Source: a virus
Length of the DNA stretch: 34,539 nt
Strand: one strand, 5' to 3'
Virus record (IMG/VR): IMGVR_UViG_3300005935_000063
Span: 1 to 34,539 of that record
The notes beneath the pieces were generated by a model that worked only from the letters and a program-made list of their open reading frames with translations, searched no databases and was not told the DNA's origin. Made by a program: the position numbers and the translations under genes. Positions 1-5,635 of the stretch are shown here, in pieces. Positions within the stretch are counted from its first letter, which is position 1; every line of letters begins with the position of its first letter.

Positions 1-278
1 TCTAGTATCTGTATGGCTTCTATTAGAGCATCTTGTTTGTATTGGTGGAAGTTCCCTGTCAAGATTTCAGGCAGTCCTTTTAGATCAGGATTCTCAAGTA
101 TGTTAGAGTTGGTGAATACAAGGTACTTCCCTTCCATAGGGAAATAGATGCAAGAAGATGTAGGATCAGCCAGCTTCATCCTATGTTCTAGTTCTTTGGA
201 AGTGTTAAGCTCACGTTGGAGATCGGAACAAGGAGCACCGTTGTAGTGCATACGGTCTGTAGCTATGTATTTGTTCAT
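1..278 (-). CDS. hypothetical protein, 3' end cut by window edge
   Basis: The reading frame opens at an ATG complementary to 276-278 and stays open to base 1, so its C-terminus lies outside the window. The visible 92 or so residues begin MNKYIATDRMHYNGAP and include a stretch reading PMEGKYLVFTNSN. I do not recognise a family. Its ATG overlaps the TGA of the upstream gene by four bases (ATGA), which supports the start and indicates translational coupling inside the same minus-strand operon. Confidence 0.7.
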   Translation of the reverse strand, partial: MNKYIATDRMHYNGAPCSDLQRELNTSKELEHRMKLADPTSSCIYFPMEGKYLVFTNSNILENPDLKGLPEILTGNFHQYKQDALIEAIQIL

Positions 279-499
279 AACTTAATATCCTTAACATTAA
301 TTAGGATGGGAGGATTTCTACTGAAATAGTCTTTGGCAAATATCTCAGCAGCAGCTATAGACTTAAATGTAGTAGCTAGATAAATATCAGATCGCCATTT
401 AGGGCCATAGTATCCTATACAGGTACTGAAATAATATTTGAATAACCAACCTTTAGATATAAGATATCTACCTGTAGTTTGGTTGAGGACGATCTTCAT
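275..499 (-). CDS. hypothetical protein, 74 aa
   Basis: This is a small basic and aromatic-rich protein (MKIVLNQTTGRYLISKGWLF...). It has no membrane segment, signal peptide or cysteine pair, and no recognised family. An AGGA lies about eight bases before the ATG. The gene follows the previous one after five bases and its TGA overlaps the next ATG. The tight packing makes it likely real; its function is unknown. Confidence 0.65.
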   Translation of the reverse strand: MKIVLNQTTGRYLISKGWLFKYYFSTCIGYYGPKWRSDIYLATTFKSIAAAEIFAKDYFSRNPPILINVKDIKL

Positions 500-504
500 A
501 ATAG

Positions 505-759
505 TTATCCTAGGGGAGTGTTCACTATATCAGAGTAAGACCTTGGAGGATTTTCTTGGTGATTGTATATCCAATCCTCTATAGTATGGACTCTCTGTTC
601 AAGAGTAAGTTTGTCACAAGAAGCTCTGTACGTTAGGTACTTTGTATCAGCTTCTGCTTGGATACAATCGCCACACCACGCTCTATGGTTGCCACTGTGG
701 CATGCAATATCCTTCTTCTGGTTGCAACAAGGACAGAAAGCACCTCTGTTTAAAAACAT
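505..759 (-). CDS. small zinc-binding-type protein, 84 aa
   Basis: The N-terminal half carries two close cysteine pairs, CPCC near residue 9 and CGDC near residue 29, with His21 and His25 between them. This suggests a treble-clef or zinc-ribbon fold. The C-terminal half is polar and helical. Small zinc-finger proteins of this kind are common in phage early regions, where they bind nucleic acid or partner proteins, but the role here is not known. The start ATG overlaps the upstream stop by one base (TAATG). Confidence 0.65.
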   Translation of the reverse strand: MFLNRGAFCPCCNQKKDIACHSGNHRAWCGDCIQAEADTKYLTYRASCDKLTLEQRVHTIEDWIYNHQENPPRSYSDIVNTPLG

Positions 760-905
760 TATAGGATCTCCTTACCATCTATTGTACATGAAGAACGTAT
801 CCAATCACACTTACTGCACTCCCAATCACCAGCCGGATTCTTACTGATGCTGCCATCACAGTCTGGACATGGGAAAGATTCTTTCTGATCTGGTGGTGGT
901 GCCAT
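759..905 (-). CDS. zinc-ribbon mini-protein, 48 aa
   Basis: A 48-residue frame begins MAPPPDQKESFPCPDCDGSI and contains two knuckles, CPDC and CSKC, about 19 residues apart. That is a classic rubredoxin or zinc-ribbon arrangement. The TAA overlaps the next ATG by one base, and the ATG lies two bases after the upstream stop, so the gene exactly fills the space between its neighbours. The function is unknown. Binding to nucleic acid or to a host protein would be usual for the fold. Confidence 0.6.
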   Translation of the reverse strand: MAPPPDQKESFPCPDCDGSISKNPAGDWECSKCDWIRSSCTIDGKEIL

Positions 906-907
906 AG

Positions 908-1105
908 TTACACTTCCCTATATATGATTATCTGTTGGTCAAATATTTGCTTTGGTCCATCTGCACGGAACTTTCGTTCTGCCAATGGACCATCTGAATA
1001 AACAGCATCATAATTATCAGATAGTGGTATCCTAAGCTCCATATCGCCCTGAGGTATATCAATCAGCTTAGAGCAACCGCATCTTGTTATTAACATTGCT
1101 TTCAT
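908..1105 (-). CDS. hypothetical protein, 65 aa
   Basis: This is a short soluble protein starting MKAMLITRCGCSKLIDIPQGD. A CGC motif near residue 9 could take part in metal binding. The middle is acidic and aromatic, and the end reads QIIIYREV. No family is recognised. Its ATG overlaps the upstream TGA by four bases, which supports both the start and its membership of the small-gene operon. Confidence 0.6.
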   Translation of the reverse strand: MKAMLITRCGCSKLIDIPQGDMELRIPLSDNYDAVYSDGPLAERKFRADGPKQIFDQQIIIYREV

Positions 1106-1410
1106 ATTACATCCTTATATTTCTTTTGGAACCCTTTTTCAAATTCTAGCCACTCTCTATATGTCATATTCTCTATATATTCAATAACAGCTTTCAAGGA
1201 TTTTGATCCATAATCTTCAGAACCTGTTTTTCTTCTAATATGAATACCATTAGCTTCCTTATCTCTGTCACCAGTCCAAGTCTCTATCATTTCAGCAGAT
1301 CCTTCTTCACCAAGGAGAACCTTGAAGAATTGTTGTTCAAGATCTGTCTCTGCCATAATAGTCATGTGAGGGAAGCTGCCATCTAAAGGTGCTCCTATAT
1401 GTACTTTCAT
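1102..1410 (-). CDS. hypothetical protein, 102 aa
   Basis: This is a soluble, acidic 102-residue protein with predicted mixed alpha/beta character, for example MKVHIGAPLDGSFPHMTIMA and a helical C-terminus reading TYREWLEFEKGFQKKY. It has no cysteines, signal peptide or membrane segment. Four-base ATGA overlaps at both ends place it in the same cotranscribed set as its neighbours. I do not recognise the family. Confidence 0.65.
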   Translation of the reverse strand: MKVHIGAPLDGSFPHMTIMAETDLEQQFFKVLLGEEGSAEMIETWTGDRDKEANGIHIRRKTGSEDYGSKSLKAVIEYIENMTYREWLEFEKGFQKKYKDVI

Positions 1411-1640
1411 AACATACCTACTACTTCAATTTCTTCATATTTGAAGAAAAGTCTTTGGTTAAAATTAGTAACAAATGCAGTAATAGGCCATTCTTTTTCG
1501 TCAATACTTTGGATTATTACTAATGAACCTTTCTGCAAATCCCAATCAGATAGCTTAACACCACTCCTACAAGACTTAACTATCACAGCTACAATTCCTT
1601 GTTCTTTCATCCTGTCTCCTTGCTTGCCCCTTATGGACAT
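1407..1640 (-). CDS. hypothetical protein, 77 aa
   Basis: A 77-residue soluble protein whose beta-rich core (GIVAVIVKSCRSGVKL, then GSLVIIQSIDE) could be a small barrel. A second possible start lies at Met11 (MKEQGIV), which would remove most of the overlap with the upstream gene. The basic first ten residues therefore may not be translated. No family is recognised. Confidence 0.6.
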   Translation of the reverse strand: MSIRGKQGDRMKEQGIVAVIVKSCRSGVKLSDWDLQKGSLVIIQSIDEKEWPITAFVTNFNQRLFFKYEEIEVVGML

Positions 1641-1900
1641 AGTTCACTATGGTTGGTGGGTTTGTTATATCTCAGAAAAAGTCTTCCATCTATTTCATAT
1701 AAGTAATTACCTGTACGGACACTCTTATCATAGCAAGTATATTTATTGCCATCATCTAATACCACTACTACAATGTCTGATACATTAAAACTACCCATAT
1801 GAATAGAGAAGTCTACCACCTTACCTAAACATCTTACATACTTAGGTTCAGATGTACACCCAATAAATACAAGCAAAATTAATACTAAATATTTAACCAT
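1631..1900 (-). CDS. putative lipoprotein, 89 aa
   Basis: The N-terminus is a short type II signal peptide: MVKYLVLILLVFIGC, with a lipobox-like FIGC putting the lipidated cysteine at residue 15. The mature part is about 75 residues, is rich in beta-forming residues, and has no further hydrophobic segment. Lipidation would place it in the inner or outer membrane of a diderm host. Phage lipoproteins can act as superinfection-exclusion factors or outer spanins, but nothing in the sequence decides between these. Confidence 0.6.
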   Translation of the reverse strand: MVKYLVLILLVFIGCTSEPKYVRCLGKVVDFSIHMGSFNVSDIVVVVLDDGNKYTCYDKSVRTGNYLYEIDGRLFLRYNKPTNHSELCP

Positions 1901-2543
1901 TATATCCTATCCTTTTCTTATCCTGAGATATTGATTTTGTATTAGTCTGCTTACCTTGGCTGTACTGTTCTTCATTCAAACCATACTGATGGTACTTAGA
2001 TGTTTTGTACTCTTTGCCACAGTAATTACATATCATATCTACAATATGACCCTTGCCACAAAGGTTACACAGATTAACATCTCTAGGGAAATTACCTTCC
2101 ATGTAACCTATCATAAACGAACGCAGAGAATCATTCTTCCATTTTAAAAGATGCTCGGCATCAAAGAACATCTTTGTCTCCTCTTTAGCAATCCTTTTGG
2201 ATAGCTCCCTTTCCTTCTTATTAAACTGGTGTCTTATCTCACCAAGTAATTCAAAGAACATTTTGTACTCATCAGGATCTGCTTCTATAGATATATAGTC
2301 TGGGAATCCTTGCAAAGCATAACATGGAAGCTTACAAAATCCTGCCAACATAATAGCATACTTCTTAAGCCTATGAACTCTGAATCTTCTGTTAGTCCTT
2401 TCTTCAAGTACCTCATTAGGATCAAGATTGTATTTGTCAATAAGAGTTTGTATGATACGCTTAGCATTATCTGCCTCTGGTCCTATAGTAGCAGCCATAC
2501 GCTTCAGCTTGCGTATCCTACTCTGAATCTTCTCTAGTTCCAT
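1893..2543 (-). CDS. DUF2786-like protein with C4 zinc finger
   Basis: Residues 5-42 match the DUF2786 pattern: KIQSRIRKLKRMAA, then an A-rich helix and KYNLDPNEV, a short helical domain seen in many phage and bacterial proteins of unknown function. Residues 55-150 form a charged alpha/beta domain. Residues 159-175 hold a zinc finger, CNLC...CNYC. This DUF2786-central domain-zinc layout resembles phage proteins usually annotated only as DUF2786, sometimes with SprT-like ancestry, but I see no HExxH motif. The ATG follows GGAGA by about six bases. The upstream gene overlaps by 26 bases. Confidence 0.6.
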   Translation of the reverse strand: MELEKIQSRIRKLKRMAATIGPEADNAKRIIQTLIDKYNLDPNEVLEERTNRRFRVHRLKKYAIMLAGFCKLPCYALQGFPDYISIEADPDEYKMFFELLGEIRHQFNKKERELSKRIAKEETKMFFDAEHLLKWKNDSLRSFMIGYMEGNFPRDVNLCNLCGKGHIVDMICNYCGKEYKTSKYHQYGLNEEQYSQGKQTNTKSISQDKKRIGYNG

Positions 2544-2736
2544 TTCTCATCTCCATTAGCTTTTTGATATCAATTTTTACCATAGAGTATATCACCAGTA
2601 ACAATATAGCTACCCAACTAGTTATTGGAGTAGGTTGATCTCTAAATGCTTCAAGGTATAGTGAAGCTCCCATACAAATAGCTGTAATAGGAAGTAGGAC
2701 CATACTTGCCAATAGAAACTTTCTGATCTTTCTCAT
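2518..2736 (-). CDS. small membrane protein, 72 aa, two TM helices
   Basis: Two hydrophobic segments are visible, at about residues 7-28 and 39-55, separated by a short polar loop (LEAFRDQPTPIT). The C-terminal tail is charged and ends NGTREDSE. A good ribosome-binding site, AAGGAG, sits nine bases before the ATG. It is the first gene after an 81-base gap, so it may head a transcription unit. Holin, antiholin or superinfection protein are possible; no family is recognised. Confidence 0.55.
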   Translation of the reverse strand: MRKIRKFLLASMVLLPITAICMGASLYLEAFRDQPTPITSWVAILLLVIYSMVKIDIKKLMEMRNGTREDSE

Positions 2737-2817
2737 AACACTACTCCTTAGTTAAGATTAGAATTTCGCTTTCTTAAATAAGTTAATAAATAAATTATTT
2801 GAAAGTAATGTTTATCT

Positions 2818-2976
2818 TTAGATGTATTCTTTTCTAGTCATATGACTGCGGCATTTCTTGCAAGTATCATATAATCTATTATTATGGTATATTTCTAGAT
2901 TGTGTCTATAACGGATTAGCTCTTGCTTTGAGAGCTTATCTATTTCATTTGAGTTAAGGAATTTGAACTTAGCCAT
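2818..2976 (-). CDS. small Cys-His protein, 52 aa
   Basis: The frame starts MAKFKFLNSNEIDKLSKQEL and continues with a helix of the type IRYRHNLEIYHNN, then CKKC and SHM near the end. The single CxxC plus nearby histidines could bind zinc. The frame fills the space between the 3012 gene and the 81-base gap. I do not recognise a named family. Confidence 0.5.
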   Translation of the reverse strand: MAKFKFLNSNEIDKLSKQELIRYRHNLEIYHNNRLYDTCKKCRSHMTRKEYI

Positions 2977-3011
2977 AATGATAATAGACTGCGGTGACAG
3001 TCTGTTATTGG

Positions 3012-3248
3012 TTAAAAGTGTCCAATTGTCTTACCTTCACCATTTTCTATATACACATTGGTGTGCTTTGTTTCACTACGCTTTGCAATAATAATTTGCC
3101 TGATATGGCACTGATCTTTAAATAGATTAATGATGAGTTCATTATCAACATACTCTTTTGTGAACTCATCGCACTCAACAGTTCGCGTCAATCCAGGCGC
3201 ATACTTATCACCTTGCTTCTTCATTTCTTGAAATACCATACTGTACAT
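3012..3248 (-). CDS. hypothetical protein, 78 aa
   Basis: This is a soluble 78-residue protein starting MYSMVFQEMKKQGDKYAPG. It is rich in charged and beta-forming residues and has two isolated cysteines. A second start at Met4 is possible. The upstream sequence shows only a weak purine stretch. It lies ten bases beyond the end of the (Gly-Ala)n frame described at 3259-3435, so the two could have been adjacent genes. Its function is unknown. Confidence 0.55.
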   Translation of the reverse strand: MYSMVFQEMKKQGDKYAPGLTRTVECDEFTKEYVDNELIINLFKDQCHIRQIIIAKRSETKHTNVYIENGEGKTIGHF

Positions 3249-3258
3249 ATCTATCTAC

Positions 3259-3435
3259 CTATCTGTCTATCACCGCAGTTTCTATTCTACTTGCTCCCGC
3301 TCCAGCTCCCGCTCCAGCTCCAGCTCCCGCTCCAGCTCCTGCTCCCGCTCCAGCTCCTGCTCCAGCTCCCGCTCCTGCTCCCGCTCCAGCTTCTGCTACA
3401 GCTCCTGCTCCTGCTCCTGCAATCCTGTAAAAATA
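3259..3435 (-). pseudogene. in-frame (Gly-Ala)n extension beyond the 3436-3774 stop
   Basis: Directly after the TGA of the upstream gene (3436-3438) the same frame continues for 58 sense codons to a TAG at 3259-3261. It reads YFYRIA, then 21 dipeptides that are nearly all Gly-Ala, then SRIETAVIDR. It has no start codon of its own. It ends ten bases before the next gene, matching the tight packing seen elsewhere. It could be a tail produced by stop-codon readthrough, or the remnant of a tail lost through a recent nonsense mutation. Expression is inference. Confidence 0.45.
3293..3421. repeat. degenerate GCTCCN hexanucleotide tandem repeat
   Basis: About 21 copies of a six-base unit, GCTCCN on the plus strand, run without interruption. 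Almost all variation falls at N. One pair of units near 3391-3402 is different, reading GCTTCTGCTACA. All six frames are open through the array because of its composition. Read on the minus strand in the frame of the upstream 3436-3774 gene it gives (Gly-Ala)n with one Val-Ala-Glu-Ala interruption, and N is then the Ala wobble base. Read on the plus strand it gives (Ala-Pro)n, but that frame has no nearby ATG. Confidence 0.9.
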
Positions 3436-3774
3436 TCATTTTTGCTCCGTTGGTAATTTATGACGCCATGGGAAAAAGTCAGTGACAGAATTGAGATTCA
3501 AAAAAGCATCCCCCACAGGTTCCACATCAAGCAACGTACCGTTAGTAATGGCAGCCGTGAATCTGCCTGAGTCAGCTATCCATGCCGCAGAAGACAGGAC
3601 CAATATGTTGCCAATAATCTTTTCCACCTTACCGGTCAGATGATATGTAACAGTTCGGAAAAAGAAGGATTTCCCAACAAGATCCTCTAGGGATAATACA
3701 TCTATCTTTTCATCTGTTCCAAGCTGGTGCTTGATTGCCTCATACGTTTCTTCTGACACATTGATTGTTTTCAT
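3436..3774 (-). CDS. small phage protein, possibly DUF6948-like, 112 aa
   Basis: The protein starts MKTINVSEETYEAIKHQLG and has a beta-rich core, including FFFRTVTYHLTGKVEKIIG and a conserved-looking WIADSGRFT segment near residues 66-74. It ends PTEQK. It resembles a common phage and prophage family with that segment, some members of which carry a low-complexity Gly-rich tail; I believe this is the DUF6948 type but am not certain. Its base composition looks more GC-rich than neighbouring genes, so it may have arrived by transfer. A purine-rich site (AAAGG) precedes the ATG. Confidence 0.6.
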   Translation of the reverse strand: MKTINVSEETYEAIKHQLGTDEKIDVLSLEDLVGKSFFFRTVTYHLTGKVEKIIGNILVLSSAAWIADSGRFTAAITNGTLLDVEPVGDAFLNLNSVTDFFPWRHKLPTEQK

Positions 3775-3820
3775 GTGATCACCTTTCAGTTAGTATTAAA
3801 AATGAACCGTAATACAGTAC

Positions 3821-3836
3821 ACACTATGATTAGTGT
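3821..3836. promoter_or_regulatory. operator-like palindrome upstream of the 3774 gene
   Basis: ACACTA-TGAT-TAGTGT is a perfect 6-bp inverted repeat with a four-base centre, located 47-62 bases upstream of the 3774 start. Between it and the ATG lies an AT-rich stretch (minus strand TTTTTAATACT) that could act as a -10 region. The size and place fit an operator for a small dimeric repressor, but no regulator is identified. The call rests on symmetry only. Confidence 0.3.
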
Positions 3837-3856
3837 ATCCATCTCATTAATAAATT

Positions 3857-3884
3857 GGGTAGGAGGCAACCAAACCTCCTACCC
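3857..3884 (-). terminator. strong hairpin, likely terminator of the 4997-3926 unit
   Basis: GGGTAGGAGG and CCTCCTACCC form a perfect 10-bp stem around an eight-base loop. In the minus direction the stem is followed by AATTTATTAATG, which is T-rich but not a pure T run. It lies 42 bases beyond the stop of the holin candidate and before the 3774 gene, the expected place for a terminator of the genes read from 4997. It could also act partly in the other direction. Confidence 0.6.
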
Positions 3885-3901
3885 TTCCCATCACCACAAC
3901 C

Positions 3902-3920
3902 AAGCAGGAACCAGCTGCTT
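3902..3920 (-). terminator. short hairpin just after the holin-candidate stop
   Basis: AAGCAG (3902-3907) pairs with CTGCTT (3915-3920) around a seven-base loop, starting six bases past the stop of the gene at 3926. With no T run it is unlikely to terminate alone. It may protect the mRNA end or work together with the stronger hairpin at 3857-3884. Confidence 0.3.
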
Positions 3921-3925
3921 TATTC

Positions 3926-4213
3926 TTAGTCTCTTTTCTTGGTAAGGTTAGCTACCGCAAAGCTTCCTATGCTGAGAGCACCACCACCAATAAAGACTTG
4001 AACTATCATATCTATTAGTTGTTTCTTTTCCTCAGCAGAGATATCAATTCCTGCTTTGTTAAGTAGTATGACTAAACCAGTAACAACTCCAAATGCTAAC
4101 AGAGATACAAGCCCTCTCTTAAGCCCCTTGTTCAACGCTTTCTTCTTGTCTGACTTTGCCACTCTGGACTGGGCTTCCGCTAGAATCTTTTTCGGACTGT
4201 ACTTTAGGTTCAT
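3926..4213 (-). CDS. holin candidate, two TM helices, 95 aa
   Basis: The layout is a basic N-terminus (residues 1-32, many Lys and Arg), a hydrophobic helix at about 33-52, a charged loop (DISAEEKKQ), a second hydrophobic helix at about 67-90, and a C-terminal KKRD. Size, two membrane helices and charged ends fit a class II-type phage holin, which would open the inner membrane at lysis. The start has AAGGGG eight bases upstream. The first 95 bases overlap the upstream gene in another frame, unusually long for this genome. Another small membrane protein cannot be excluded. Confidence 0.5.
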   Translation of the reverse strand: MNLKYSPKKILAEAQSRVAKSDKKKALNKGLKRGLVSLLAFGVVTGLVILLNKAGIDISAEEKKQLIDMIVQVFIGGGALSIGSFAVANLTKKRD

Positions 4214-4499
4214 TCCATAACCCCTTTGCCTTAAGCTGTTTTAACATAAGCGCCTCCATCTTCGGGCGGTCAGGTGCTGGAGTATCATTCCAGAGTTTCT
4301 TCAAGTTTCTCTCAATAACATTAGCAGAAATTACTTTCTGAACTGTTCTGACTCTCATATTCTTTTTCTTTGGATCTTTGAGCCGTTCAACTTCTTCAGG
4401 TTTTAATGCCCTGTCTCTCTTAATGCCTTTTTCATCTAAGTTGTAATCTTTTTGAGTAGTAGCAAATAGGTGTATTATTTTAGTAATTTTTTTACGCAT
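4119..4499 (-). CDS. hypothetical basic protein, 126 aa
   Basis: This is a highly basic, soluble protein starting MRKKITKIIHLFATTQKDYN. Residues 60-95 contain a proline-bearing helical region (LWNDTPAPDRPKMEAL). The last 30 residues are Ser, Gln and Glu-rich, look disordered, and correspond to the DNA shared with the downstream holin candidate. The ATG overlaps the stop of the ACP-like gene by eight bases. The family is not recognised; chaperone of the downstream membrane protein or nucleic-acid binding would be guesses. Confidence 0.55.
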   Translation of the reverse strand: MRKKITKIIHLFATTQKDYNLDEKGIKRDRALKPEEVERLKDPKKKNMRVRTVQKVISANVIERNLKKLWNDTPAPDRPKMEALMLKQLKAKGLWNEPKVQSEKDSSGSPVQSGKVRQEESVEQGA

Positions 4500-4734
4500 T
4501 CTGTTCTTCCGTTATGTAGCCATGGACATCAGTTAGAGTTTTCCAATCACAGAACTTATCTATGGTAACTGCTAAATTGTATTCTTCATTAATTGCTTCA
4601 ATAAAGTCTTCTGCATCACAACCATCAAACCCAGTCTCTTCAAAAGTACTATCTAGAGATAGGTTAGAGCTATCCATATGCTTTGGCGCAAACTCTTTTG
4701 CTTTTGATACAATAAACTCTCCTAGCGTGTCCAT
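4492..4734 (-). CDS. acyl-carrier-protein-like protein lacking the Ser
   Basis: The 80-residue protein has the size and helical layout of an acyl carrier protein: an N-terminal helix, a STFEETGFDGCDAEDFIEAI core, and a last segment TLTDVHGYI. In functional carriers the core reads GxDSL and the serine carries 4'-phosphopantetheine. Here residues 35-40 are GFDGCD, so the serine position is Gly, followed by Cys. It therefore probably cannot be loaded in the normal way. It may be a structural mimic of host ACP, related to DUF1493-type proteins, that binds an ACP partner. This is inference from pattern only. Confidence 0.5.
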   Translation of the reverse strand: MDTLGEFIVSKAKEFAPKHMDSSNLSLDSTFEETGFDGCDAEDFIEAINEEYNLAVTIDKFCDWKTLTDVHGYITEEQNA

Positions 4735-4997
4735 ATGACATCCTCTCTACCAATTTCAACAACTTGTAGTGCCTCTCTAAATTGAAGGATCATATACTGT
4801 TTGCCAGTTATTATATCTGTAGCAATATAGCATTCCAGATATTTATTAGGTGCAACTTGTTTCTCATATGTAAATCGTTCGCCTAGGAGAGATTTAGCAT
4901 ATTCTTCTGGTACTCGTTCTTCTGGTATTGCACAACTACTTAGCAGCAATAGAATCAAACCAACAATAACAGCTTTCACAACTTCTCTCCTTTTCAT
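4722..4997 (-). CDS. putative lipoprotein, 91 aa
   Basis: The N-terminus has Lys-Arg-Arg, a hydrophobic run (VIVGLILLLL) and a lipobox LSSC with Cys at residue 22, typical of a lipoprotein signal. The mature part is about 70 residues of mixed beta structure ending EDVIWTR. It is the first gene after an 85-base gap holding a candidate promoter, and has GGAGG upstream. It lies two genes before the holin candidate, so an outer spanin is one option; an exclusion lipoprotein is another. Confidence 0.6.
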   Translation of the reverse strand: MKRREVVKAVIVGLILLLLSSCAIPEERVPEEYAKSLLGERFTYEKQVAPNKYLECYIATDIITGKQYMILQFREALQVVEIGREDVIWTR

Positions 4998-5025
4998 AGG
5001 TTACTCCCTCCGCTTTCTAATAAGT

Positions 5026-5034
5026 AATATAATA
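5026..5034 (-). promoter_or_regulatory. candidate promoter element TATTATATT upstream of 4997
   Basis: On the minus strand TATTATATT lies 29-37 bases before the ATG at 4997. The same nine bases occur in the only two other clear minus-strand gaps upstream (25756-25764 and 26738-26746). They may be a -10-like element for host or phage polymerase. Here the continuation gives TATATTAC, which resembles the known phiKZ early promoter core. No good -35 TTGACA-like hexamer is seen. Confidence 0.4.
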
Positions 5035-5082
5035 GAAAATCCCTTTAACAAATAGTGTTTCCTTTATATTACTATCAGACAA

Positions 5083-5634
5083 TTACTCGTGCCATATCAG
5101 TTCAGAATTATCTTCCTTCTCAACAGTATAAGGACCAATCTTATCATAGTCCTCTTTATTCCACTTTATTCCATCTAAAGCACTCTCATACCGAACAAAC
5201 TCTGAGCAGTAATACTTATGAGGCTTATCATTACATAGATCATAAAACTCCAACAGACCAGGAATATCATACTCAAAGTTATAACAATCTAAACAAGTTC
5301 TCTTAGCTGCTTTATTACGCCGCTTCTCTTTATTATATTCTGGGAATCTTTTAACAGCAACTATACGTGGCTTGTTCCATTTACGAGTAGTATACTTATC
5401 AAAGGATACTATCTTTCCAGATGGATATTTTAGCTCAGCAATCTGCCAATCATCTTCATGCTTGACTATAAAGCCAGCATGAGTAGATACAGCACTATTA
5501 AACATATTACGCCATCCAGCTGTAGCATGACGCTTAATAGTTTCCCAAGTAATAGGGAACCTACTAGCGGTAAGTACTACATCCATATTTTGCATATCAT
5601 ATGCTTCAGGTATAAACTGTTTCTTCTTGGCCAT
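5083..5634 (-). CDS. permuted papain-fold (YiiX/NlpC-P60-like) peptidase
   Basis: The protein is 183 residues. A His in STHAGFIV (His52), an acidic residue in ELKYPSG (Glu67) and a late catalytic Cys in YYCSEFV (Cys143) appear in the order His-acid-Cys that marks circularly permuted NlpC/P60 enzymes such as YiiX. These are amidases or peptidases acting on peptide, lipid or peptidoglycan amides. There is no signal peptide, so it would need a holin to reach the wall, or act in the cytoplasm. The gene begins one base after the glycan cluster stops. Endolysin-like or protein-modifying roles are both possible; the substrate is not seen in the sequence. Confidence 0.6.
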   Translation of the reverse strand: MAKKKQFIPEAYDMQNMDVVLTASRFPITWETIKRHATAGWRNMFNSAVSTHAGFIVKHEDDWQIAELKYPSGKIVSFDKYTTRKWNKPRIVAVKRFPEYNKEKRRNKAAKRTCLDCYNFEYDIPGLLEFYDLCNDKPHKYYCSEFVRYESALDGIKWNKEDYDKIGPYTVEKEDNSELIWHE

Positions 5635-5635
5635 A

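Noticed and set aside
1399-1788. 129-codon plus-strand frame
   Set aside because: It is opposite the coupled minus-strand genes at 1407 and 1631 and has no ribosome site or recognisable domain.
3293-3421. Possible CRISPR-like array
   Set aside because: Units are six bases with no spacers.
3436-3438. Genome-wide use of TGA as a sense codon
   Set aside because: Many genes here end in TGA within four-base ATGA overlaps, so TGA is a working stop. Only local readthrough remains possible.
3287-3439. Minus-strand 50-codon frame of Arg/Trp/Gly-Ser repeats with an ATG
   Set aside because: The ATG overlaps the stop of the upstream gene, but the repeat variation falls at first codon positions here (Arg, Trp, Gly), unlike the wobble variation in the Gly-Ala frame. 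I judge the Gly-Ala frame the meaningful one.
3213-3485. Plus-strand frame of Leu-Pro-Leu-Gln repeats
   Set aside because: It arises from the GCTCCN array, which is open in all frames. The ends match the antisense of two minus-strand genes.
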